62,010 nt of DNA, taken from contig JADHYV010000049.1 in the NCBI GenBank assembly GCA_027604705.1, positions 1 to 62,010 of the forward strand, in the 5' to 3' direction. The notes under the pieces were generated by a model. That model had not been told where the DNA came from. It saw only the letters and a list, made by a program, of their open reading frames with translations, and did not search any database. The translations under genes and the position numbers were made by a program. The DNA comes from Allomyces arbusculus (Eukaryota > Blastocladiomycota > Blastocladiomycetes > Blastocladiales > Blastocladiaceae). Of this stretch, positions 34,201-42,759 are shown in pieces; position 1 is the stretch's first letter; the number at the start of each line of letters is the position of its first letter.

Positions 34201-36299
34201 TGTGTGGTTGTGGTGCTCGTGTCGCTCGTGGTCGGCGAGGTGTGGCGCGTCAAGTACGGCCGCGTCGCGATCAAGACGCTGCACAAGGTCCAGCGGCTCG
34301 CGAATTTTTCGCTGGTCGCGTCGAAATCGGGATTGCTCAAGGACGAGGACGAGTACCGCCGGCTGCCCGAATTTACATGGGCCGAATTGAATGAGAAGGT
34401 GGCGAGCGGGCGGCTGTGGCTCGTGATCGATGCGGTGATTTACGTACGTTGCGTTGGACTGTTATCCCTTGCTTTCACTGCGAACTGACCGACGTGCACC
34501 AATGTGCATAGGACGTGACGGCCTACATTGACACGCACCCAGGCGGACGCGACATTCTCCTCCGCTACGTCGGCGCCGACGCGTCGATGGCATTCAATGG
34601 CATTATGCGGTCCGCGAGCGTCACGTCGACGACCACGGCCAACACGACCATGCGCCCGCGGCACGTCTCGGCCATGCTACAGCGTCTCGTCGGCGCCAGT
34701 CCCGCAACCTCCGCGTCGGGCATGGGGCGCAGCATGTCGGCGCGGCGACTCGTCGTACACGCGCACTCGCGGCTGGCGCGGCTCAAGCTCAACACGCTCG
34801 CGATCGGCGTCCTGGCCGAGGACTCGGACGAGAAGCGGCGCGCGACCGCGGCGAATGCGGCGGTGGCCACGAATGACGAGTGGGTCGAAGGCGATCTCGT
34901 CCCGTCCTGGATCCCACGCCCGCCAGTGCTCGGTATGGCCGAGGAACAGTTCCGCCCTCTGCGGCTCGTGAGTAAAAGACGCGTGTGGGGTCCCGGCGGC
35001 GGCGGTGCCGAGCCCGGCCCAAGCCTTCTCGGTGGCCTGACCGCAGCTATGTCCCTCACGCCCGTGACTCCAACGCAACCCGCGGCGAAAGCGCACCCGG
35101 TGTACCTGTTCCGGTTCGCGTTCCCGCGCGAGATCGACGAAGTCTGGCTGAAGCCGGGCGACGCGGTGCAGATACAGGTGGCCGTCCCGAACACGACGCG
35201 GTTTGTCGTGCGCCATTTTACCCCACTCGTGTGCCACTGTGTCGGGCATATGGATTTGCTCATTCGCGTTTACCCAGACGGCGCGCTCACGTCGGCGCTC
35301 GACCAAGTGGAGATTGACGACGATGTCCTGATGCGTGGGCCGATCCGGTGCCCGAAATCGTTGCTAAAACTCGCACCGGTGGCCGTGGGCCGCACGTTCC
35401 CGGGAACCGACGACCACGCAGGTGCCGCGGTCGGTGGGTGGCCGACGGTCGTCGATGGGATGGAAGTGGACCGCGACTCGCGCGGGTGCTTTGAGACGGT
35501 TGGTTTGGTCGCGGCAGGGACAGGGATCACGCCGATGCTCTTGCTCATCGACTACTATGCGCGGTTCTGTCCGCGGGACCCGGCGACCAACCAACCCGTC
35601 GCGAAAATCACACTGCTCTACCAGGCGAGCACCGCCGCAGATTTGATCTATGCGGCCGAGTTGCAGGAGCTGGCAACGTCTCTCGCGCCGATGCTGCGTG
35701 TCGAATTTTTCCTTTCGCACGCGACACCGGCCACCGCGTCGTCGACGCTCGCCGCGGCCATACCGACCGCGGTCCCCACATCCGGCCCGATTCCAGCACA
35801 TACGGCATCGCGGATCACCAGGGACGCGTTGCGCAAGCACCTCCCGCCACCGGCGACACGCACCGCCGGTGGCACCAGCACCAATGGCGCACCCACGTCG
35901 CGCCCGCCGTCCGTATTCGCGCGCACGCTTGGCGGGGGCGGATCCGTGTCGACGGTCGGCGGCGCATCCGTGTCGGTCAACGGCACCCTGCGCCGGCGGC
36001 CGTCAGTGTCGTTTGTGCTCGGCGGCGCGCCGCCAGTCGCGTCGGTGGGGCCGCCGCAGCCGGCAGCAGACTTGGCGGACGATGCAGTGACTCCCGCGGG
36101 GACGTTGGGGCGGCGTGGGATGCCCGTGGCAGCGGTGGTGCCGGTGGTCGATGCGGATGCGACCACGACGGATTTGGGGGTGGGCGCACAGCAGGACGCC
36201 CTGATTGTGGTCTGTGGGCCGCCGGGGTTCAATACGGCGACGGTCGAGATGTTGCAGCAGTTGGGGTATGGTGGGGCGGCGAATGTCGTGGTGCTGTGA
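31221..36299 (+). CDS. Peroxidase-DOMON-cytochrome b561-cytochrome b5-reductase fusion
   Basis: Predicted 1,572-residue membrane redox enzyme. Exons: 31221-31631, 31725-31935, 31999-32266, 32337-32397, 32464-34443, 34512-36299; all phases agree. Signal peptide about 31-56. Animal-type haem peroxidase domain to about 560, with 'AFIDAGFLYG', Arg261 in 'GDLRIN' and proximal His279 in 'REHNR'. DOMON domain about 583-735, candidate haem ligands Met619 and His711. Cytochrome b561 with its four His at 758, 789, 819 and 858. Cytochrome b5 module, His986 in 'HPGG' and probably His1028. FAD/NAD(P)H reductase, 'RHFTP' at 1211, 'GTGITP' at 1313, 'CGPPGF' at 1545. The layout would carry electrons from cytosolic NAD(P)H through the membrane to outside haem domains. 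The overall function is inferred. Confidence 0.88.
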
Positions 36300-36375
36300 T
36301 GTGCCGAGACTGCAGCGAGGGCGGGTGGGACTCGGAGGTTGTTGGGGGAAGACTCTGCGTTTCAGAAACATGGCA

Positions 36376-36422
36376 CGTTTGGCATCACGGTTGGTTGATT
36401 GTTTTTGCTGTTGAGCATCAGG
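36376..36422. repeat. Dispersed copy of the 38-kb tandem repeat unit
   Basis: A stretch beginning TTTGGCATCACGG and ending TTGCTGTTGAGCATCAGG resembles the start of both units at 38085-38385. It lies just downstream of the redox fusion gene. Confidence 0.55.
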
Positions 36423-36578
36423 GGTGCATCACGAATGGAGACGGGTCGGGCTGACGAGGGCATGGCCCAGATCGACGCGAGCAGGAAACAAGCAGAGAAG
36501 CACTCAAATTAATGTAACTTACTGAACGCAACAGTCGGTGGAGAAGATCCACACTCCATATCCACACGCACAACAACT

Positions 36579-37595
36579 TTACTTGCCGACGACCACCCGC
36601 CCGTTGTGCGTATCCTTGGGCGCCGCGCTCGTGCCCGCAAACGATGCGGCAGCCGACGCGTCAGCCGACGCGGCCGGGGCTTCCAGCGACACGTCAAAAG
36701 ACTGGCACAGCGGGAAAGCCGGCTCCGTCAAGGTCGTGACGGCGCCGTTCCGCGGCGAGACCGAGAGCTGCAGGGTGACGTCGTTGTACGGGTCGCCGTT
36801 CCAAGAATTGATAATGACGGCAGCCGTTGGGTTGTTTTGGAGATCGGGGATCGCACGGACCGCGGAGGGGACCGCATCCCAAGTGGCCCACGTCACGTCG
36901 GCGAGCGTCAACCCGACCTCCTCGCAAGCTTTGGCGGCGTCTGCGCGCGAGGTGAAGAGACCAAACGCCGTCACGACTTTGAATATCATAGGGCACTAAA
37001 GACGGGCCGTACGATTGGGGTCGGTGAGCATGTCCGCCCCGACAAGTCGAAAACGAAAGCCAGTGTCACGACGCGCCGTACCCCCGTCGAAGAAATTTTG
37101 AAATACCCGCCGCCTCCGCGTGGCGTTTTGGCGACCGTGATTTTAAACGAGGTCGTGCTGGCGATCGGGAAGTAGCCCTTGGAGAAGTCTGCATGGGACA
37201 GGGCCGACTCGAGATTATCGTCGACCTGCATTGTGCACCAGGTTGCTGAGGGCGTCGACGTGAAGCCTACGCCCATTTTCGGTTGATACAAATCAGCGGC
37301 AAGGTCAGGAGCCCATTCCCTCGATGATGGATCGTCGCGGGCACGGTGTCAATCCACACCACGTACCCCGGTCGTGGCCATTGATCTCGATTCGGAATTG
37401 GTCGCCCGAGCAGAACGCGTCGGTGACGATCAGGCACCCTTCCTTGAAGAGCGTGACCGTGTAAGTGTCGGTCGATGTGCCCACGTTGCCGAAATCAAAG
37501 CCAATCCATTCATCGATGCTTGTCACAGGCTTGTCGGCCAGTACCGGCGCGGCGAGGGCCGCGAGAGCGAGCAGGGCAAACAGCGGCAGGAGCAT
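36579..37595 (-). CDS. Secreted VTDAFC-family protein, minus array copy 1
   Basis: Exons in reading order 37595-37367, 37266-37082 and 36995-36579 give 276 residues. A signal peptide ('LLPLFALLALAALAAPVLA') is followed by the first module ('EWIGFDFGNVG', 'GCLIVTDAFCSGDQF', 'SKGYFPI', 'GGYFKISS') encoded by exons 1-2. Exon 3 encodes 'KVVTAFG', 'ACEEVGLTLADV', 'INSWNGD' and 'FPLCQ', a pattern reminiscent of C-type-lectin-like folds. In sister copies translation starts eight codons earlier at an ATG; here that codon is GTG (37619), so the ATG at 37595 is the likely start and still leaves a signal peptide. Extracellular role, perhaps ligand or wall binding, is inferred only. Confidence 0.75.
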
Positions 37596-37678
37596 GGCCG
37601 TGCGGGTCGACGGTGCCACGGTCGGAAGTGATCAAATGTGGAAGAGCTGGTGCCGTCGGTGGTGGGTGCCAGGGCGGA

Positions 37679-37684
37679 TTTATA
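37679..37684 (-). promoter_or_regulatory. TATA element of array copy 1
   Basis: The minus strand reads GACATATAAATCC, about 85 nt upstream of the ATG at 37595. The GACATATAAA core is shared with copy 4. Confidence 0.6.
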
Positions 37685-38084
37685 TGTCGCTCAGAGGACG
37701 CTCTCAACAGGGTCCGAATCAACTGGCCATTTCGCGTTTCCGAGCGGAAATGAAAGCGTTGCGATAGCGCGGAGAGCTCAGGCCCGGGGAACCAAAGCAT
37801 AGTTCCCCTGCAGGCTGACCCAACGATCGAAGCGCTGCTGAACGGGAAAAGACCCATGAACGCTTGACAACAACTTAGTGAAGTACAGTACGACGCATCA
37901 AGCATTTTCGATTTGGAATGTCGTGATGGGTCCTGGCCGTGGCCAAGCCCATCAGCGTCTACGAATCATCAGTGCCTCGGTCACTCGAACCCGGACCAGG
38001 AATCAAATCACAGCTACGGCTTTCTTCAATACTCGTCTGCTGCTGGGTACCATTCGGCGCGGACGTCAAACATCGGGGTGCTGT

Positions 38085-38385
38085 GATAGTTTTGGCATCG
38101 CGGTAGGTTGTTCTTGCTGTTGAGGATCAGAAACACCTCACAAAGTATGCATCGGTTAAATGAATAACACTGTCCACCTTGAAATGCAAGTGTAGACGGC
38201 CTGGGAAAGATACCCTCGCAGCCCGCCGCGAAACATTGCATGTTTGGCATTGTAATCGGTTGACCTTGCTGTTGAACATCAGGCACACTTCTAAAAAGTA
38301 CGCGCCGGATCCTAAATAAGACTGTCAACCCTGAATGACAGGCGTCGGAAGTCTGGGAAAACTATTCACGCTCGATGCGAGCACA
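38085..38385. repeat. Imperfect tandem repeat, two units of about 150 bp
   Basis: Both units start TTTGGCATxG, contain TTGCTGTTGA(G/A)(G/C)ATCAG, then ACTGTC(C/A)ACC(T/C)TGAA and CTGGGAAA at matching offsets. Unit 1 is about 38085-38235 and unit 2 about 38236-38385. A partial third copy sits at 36376-36422. Confidence 0.65.
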
Positions 38386-38484
38386 TGCTCGCAAAACCCG
38401 TCAATTCGATGAGCACCACAAATTATATGCATCTCATTACACCACCACTACTTGGTCGAAGAGATCCACACACTGAATATTCGC

Positions 38485-39494
38485 TTACTTGCCAGCGTCC
38501 GATGGGCCGTTCCGCGTATCCTTTGGCGCCGCGCCCTTAGCCGCAAATGACGACTTGGCCGCAAACGACGTAGCCGAGACTGCGAGAGTCGTGGTGCCCG
38601 TGCCCGTGCCCTGGCACAGCGGGTAGGCCGGCGCCGTCAAGAGCGTGACGGCCCCGCCCGTGGACGTGACGGCCAGCTGGATGTTGACGCCGCCGTACGT
38701 GTCGCCGTTCCACGAGTTGATGACAACCGCGTCCATTGGGTTGGTGTGGATATCGGGGCTCGCGCGAACCACATCGAGGACCGTGTTCCAGTTTGCGGAC
38801 GTCACATCGGCGAGCGCCATGCCAGCTGCCTCGCATGCGGCGGCGGCGGCCGCGCGCGAGTTGACTTTCCCAGCGGACGTGACGACTTTGTATTGGACAG
38901 GGCACTGGGCGCACGATCAACCGGATGGGTGAGGATGCACGTTTCACAAGACGAGAGTAAGTGCCGTGCGCTCGCACGCCGTACCGTCGTCGAAGTCACT
39001 TTAAAGAAGGCGCCGCCAGGCTGGCCGCGTGCGGCCGTAATTTTGAACGTTGACGCGCCATTGATCGGAAAGTAGCCCTTGGAATATGCCGGGTCGACCA
39101 GGGCCGCGTCGGGGTCGCTACCGACTTGCGACGCGCACCAGGTTGCTGAGGGTGTCGACGTGAGCCCTATGTTGCAAAATGAAAAACAAGGTGGGGTCAG
39201 GCCATGCCAATAATGGCTGGAGTCGGTGCCGAGGGGCAGGAACGTGCCCTTGTCCTGGCCGTTGACGGTCACGCGGAACTGGTCACCCGAGCAGTACGCG
39301 TCGGTGACGATCAGGCACCCTTCCTTGGGCAGCGTGATCGAGTAGGTGCCGGTCGAGGAACCAACATTGCCGAACTGAAAGTTGGTCCATTGGTCAACCG
39401 TCGTATTATCGGCCAGCGCGGGCGCGGCAACGGCTGCGAGAGCAAGCAGAGCAAACAGTTGAAGGTGCATCGTGTTGCGCATCGATGGGGCCAT
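38485..39494 (-). CDS. Secreted VTDAFC-family protein, minus array copy 2
   Basis: Exons in reading order 39494-39248, 39166-38985 and 38904-38485 give 282 residues: signal peptide ('LQLFALLALAAVAAPALA'), first module ('VTDAYCSGDQFRVTVNGQD', 'YSKGYFPI', 'GGAFFKVTSTT') and the lectin-like module ('AAGMALADVTSANW', 'INSWNGDTYGG', 'YPLCQ'). The first intron has a GC donor (G|GCACGT) instead of GT. Its 81-nt length is a multiple of three with no stop, so an unspliced form would add 27 residues in frame. The promoter region just upstream of the ATG is disturbed by an assembly gap. Confidence 0.75.
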
Positions 39495-39498
39495 GCAG

Positions 39499-39710
39499 GT
39501 TAAGGGGGGGGGGGGGGGGGGGGGGGAAACGCGGGGGGGAGCTATTGATCTTGTTGGGAAGAGTGCCGGGGGGGTTTTCTTTAAAAAAGACAGCGAGGGG
39601 TGGGTATAAAAAGGGGGTGTNNNNNNNNNNGGCCTGGGGGCTCGCGTGGTCGGGTCCGTGTGGGGGGGGGGGGCGGGGGGGGGCGCGGGGGCGCCCCCCC
39701 CCCCCGCCAA
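39499..39710. other. Assembly gap with noisy flanks
   Basis: Ten Ns at 39621-39630 are flanked by long G and C runs. Sequence left of the gap (about 39539-39590) resembles sequence right of it (about 39718-39765): both read GAGCT-TTG-TCTTG then AGTGCCG and TCTTT. This suggests one promoter segment represented twice, the left version poorly read. Confidence 0.7.
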
Positions 39711-40249
39711 CGGAGGAGGGAGCTCTTGCTCTTGATGGGAGAAGTGCCGCGGCGGTTGTCTTTTATACTGTCCGAGCTGGGATGCGTTCAAAAGGGGCTC
39801 TGGGAACTGGGATGGTGCTGTTGGCAGAACACGGGCCATTCACGGACTGCCGTGCAAGCAGGCCCACGCAGTGGCGCCAAAACTGGAGGAAAAAAGAATG
39901 GGATGGTGGGACGGTGGCGCGCAAATGTGGTTTTCGTGCATTACATGTTTTCCTAGGTTGGATACGTCGTGTCCCACAGCCCAGGCACTTTGGAGTTTGG
40001 GTGAGAAATGATTGCGAGGTTGGCTATTTGCGTGTTCCATCCCGTCGTGGCCCGCGGACGTAGGTATCTGTGCTTCAGCGATGCATGACCACGATGTCTT
40101 TTTTTCCCAGGTGCCAGCGCCCAGGCAAGGTTGTGATGCCTGATGAAACGTATTGACACTGACCACGAGCCAGGAAACTCAACGTGTCCCAACAACGATG
40201 AGCATAATGTGATGGATTCAATGGTGGAGACGAGACGATTATTCTTTTA
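39711..40249. other. Intergenic region in the minus array
   Basis: Holds the TATA-like element of copy 2 at 39761-39767. The rest, about 480 nt, shows no gene or family exon that I can recognise; exons 2 and 3 expected for relic copy 3 are absent here. Confidence 0.45.
39761..39767 (-). promoter_or_regulatory. TATA-like element of array copy 2
   Basis: The minus strand reads CAGTATAAAAG. It lies 267 nt from the ATG at 39494, but would lie near 60 nt if the noisy duplicate at the gap is an artefact, matching the other copies. Confidence 0.5.
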
Positions 40250-40470
40250 CTGGCCCTTTCCAATCGAGGGAACTGGTCTCCCGAGTAGTACGTGTCGGCG
40301 ACAATCAGGCACCCAGTCGTGAACCCCGGCGTGTAGTCAAACTCAAACAAGGTCCACTCGTCGACGCTCATGACTGGCGTTTCAGCCAGAACGGGTGCGG
40401 CAACGGCCGCAAGGGCGAGCAGGACGAACGCTGGCAGGAGCACCCTGGTGGTGCGCGTTGATGGGGCCAT
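40250..40470 (-). pseudogene. Relic of array copy 3 (exon 1 only)
   Basis: Starts with an intact ATG and signal peptide at 40470 ('RVLLPAFVLLALAAVAAPVL', then 'SVDEWTLFEFDY'). The module is shortened by an internal deletion: about 18 residues between 'FDY' and 'GCLIV' are missing compared with copies 1 and 4. The conserved Cys is lost ('VADTYYSGDQF'). No exon 2 or 3 follows. A degenerate TATA-like sequence lies near 40538-40545, where the sisters have GACATATAAA. Confidence 0.65.
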
Positions 40471-41071
40471 GCTGGTTGGGAGGACTGGAGTCAATGGAGA
40501 AAGGGGCCGGTGCTGTTGATCGGAGCTGCTGCAACAGTTTTACATGTCGCTCTAGGGTCAAAGGTGTGGAACCGCCTGGTCATTTCGGGTATCCCTATGC
40601 GGATAGGGCGCGGAAGCGATGGCGCCGAGTGGCGTTATTACCCGAGCACGATCAGCCGAACTGGCACGTACTCAGCCCACACGAGCTGGGATGGAACAAT
40701 GGAAGGCTAGTACATGCATGCCTCTCAGCACGATCGTGTAGCTCGATCGTGTAACTGCGAGCTGACCGCATCACACAGGCCTTAAATCCAGAAATCTTGG
40801 CCGGAGCAAGTCTGTCAGCCTATTGATGTGGTCCCGTCACGACCTGACCGGAGTGCGCATCGTAACGGCGCCTGCACTGCGGTTCTTACAACATATCGCG
40901 GCCATCTCAAGAGATCGTGGGCCAGCACTGGCGATTAACAATCTGACATGAACGCAACGAAAGCGGCAGTGACCCAAAAGTGGCCAACTCACGATTGGAC
41001 GCACGAGCATGTTACTTTAAATTCAACCTCTTCCTTGACACAAAACCGGGCGGAGAACATCCCAAACTTCC
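40471..41071. other. Intergenic region in the minus array
   Basis: About 600 nt upstream of relic copy 3 and downstream of copy 4. Apart from the degenerate TATA-like sequence near 40538-40545 no gene, family exon or repeat was recognised. Confidence 0.4.
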
Positions 41072-42148
41072 CTACCATCCGCGAATCAACGCTTCCTCAG
41101 TCGCAGGCTTCCCATTGCTCATATCTTTGGGCACCGCCTCGGCCGCAAACGACGCCGCCGTCGTACGCGTCTTTGGGTCAACAAGCGTCGGGACCGGCGT
41201 CTGGCACAGCGGGTAGGCCGGTCCCATCCCGGCCGGGTCTGGCAGGAGCGAGATGGCGCCGCTCGTCGCTGACACGGTCAGCTGCAAGTTGATGCCGCCG
41301 TACGCGTCGCCGTTCCACGCATTAATGAAAACGGCGTCCGTGGGGCTGAGCTTCATGTCGGCGCTTGAGCGGACGACAGCCAGCGCCGTGCTCCAGTTCT
41401 CGGACGTCACGTCAGCAAGGGCCAGGTTGGCGGTCTTGCACGCGGCGGTGGCCGCGGCGCGCGACGAGACTTTTCCAGCGGCGGTCACCACCTTGAACGG
41501 CGGCGGGCACTGGAGGGTGTGGAATGCGATGATGTTGAGTGAGCGTGCCGATGCTAATAACAGCGCGGACAGGAAGAAGAATGCGGAGATGAGTAATTGT
41601 GAATGAAGGGACGCGCACCATCTCAGATGAGACTTTCAGGTAGGCGTTACCGCCGCCCTCGGAGTAGGCCGTGGTGATTTTGAATGTTGACGCGCCGGTG
41701 TTGAGCGGGAAAAAGCCCTTGGAGTACTCGGGCTTGGCCATGGCCTTTTCCACCTCCATGCCGACCTGGGTCGCGCACCACGCGCCCAGCGGGGTCGAAG
41801 TGAGCCCTGTGCATACGAGCAATGAGATCGCGCGTCAGACGGGGTTAGATATGGAAATTGTGCCGCAAAGAATGTTAAATTGACAAACGCACCCTTGTCC
41901 TGGCCGTTGACGGTCACCCGGAACTGATCGCCCGAGCAAAACGCGTCCGAGACGATCAGGCACCCTTCCTTGGGCAGCGTGATCGTGTAGGTGTCCGTGG
42001 TGTACCCGGCGTTGCCGAACCCAAAGAAGATCCATTCATCAAGTTTCGTCACGGGCGTGTCGGCCAGCGCGGGCGCGGCGAGGGCCGCAAGGGCGAGCAG
42101 GACCAGCAAAGGCAGAATCGATGAGGCAGAGCGCGTAGAAGGGGTCAT
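41072..42148 (-). CDS. Secreted VTDAFC-family protein, minus array copy 4
   Basis: Exons in reading order 42148-41893, 41806-41619 and 41509-41072 give 293 residues. Signal peptide ('LLVLLALAALAAPALA'), first module ('EWIFFGFGNAG', 'TLPKEGCLIVSDAFCSGDQF', 'LTSTPLGAWC', 'SKGFFPL') and lectin-like module ('KTANLALADVTSENW', 'INAWNGDAYGGINLQL', 'YPLCQ'), then a hydrophilic tail. All features of an intact member are present, including GT-AG introns of 86 and 109 nt and a TATA box at 42213-42219. Confidence 0.8.
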
Positions 42149-42759
42149 ACTTGAAGCGTCGATGGTGGAAGGCGGGTATTGAGGATGGTCGCTGGTTGAA
42201 GTACCGCGGCTGTTTTATATGTCGCGCGAGGGACGCGTTTAAAGGGGGCGGGAGTGCCCGTCCGTTTCGTCTTTCCGGGCGAGGGAGCGCTCGGAAACGA
42301 TGGCGCTGGATGGCGCTGGTGGCAGTGAGTTGGGACAGCTCGCCCAACGCGAGCTCGCGCGCAGCAGCGGCGTCGAGCTGGAAAAGAGACTCGACAGCCT
42401 GGCGTTGTACCCGGATTCCGACGACGGAGATGGGGAAAGTGATTGCAACATTGAAGGTTTCTCGTTAGACACGACGCGTCCTGTGCATCAGCGACGCAAC
42501 ACATTGGACCAGGCTCAGCTGTCAGCTGCAGGCAGGATCGCGAGGTGCATGAACTAGCGCTGACACGAGAGAGGTAGTCCAATGTGCCGGCCCAACGATA
42601 ATGAATAGAATGTGATGATGGATTCAAATCGGCATGTCAATGAATGGTGGAAGCGATTGCCCTTCTTACAGCTGTCCTCAAAACAGTTCACTTGCCCGAC
42701 GCGTGCTCATTGTTGGTCTCGGGCGCGGCCGCTGCGCCCACGCCGCCTTATGCCGTCTC
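42149..42759. other. Intergenic region in the minus array
   Basis: Contains the promoter of copy 4. A plus-strand frame near 42300-42556 is open but motif-free and was not called. Confidence 0.45.
42213..42219 (-). promoter_or_regulatory. TATA box of array copy 4
   Basis: The minus strand reads GACATATAAAAC, about 65 nt upstream of the ATG at 42148; shared core with copy 1. Confidence 0.65.

Larger units (their letters stand above)
37596..38484. other. Intergenic region in the minus array
   Basis: Holds the TATA element of copy 1 at 37679-37684 and the roughly 150-bp tandem repeat at 38085-38385. No further gene or family exon was recognised in it. Confidence 0.5.

Noticed and set aside
42300-42556. 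Plus-strand frame between array copies
   Set aside because: Short and motif-free, lying in the promoter region of copy 4.
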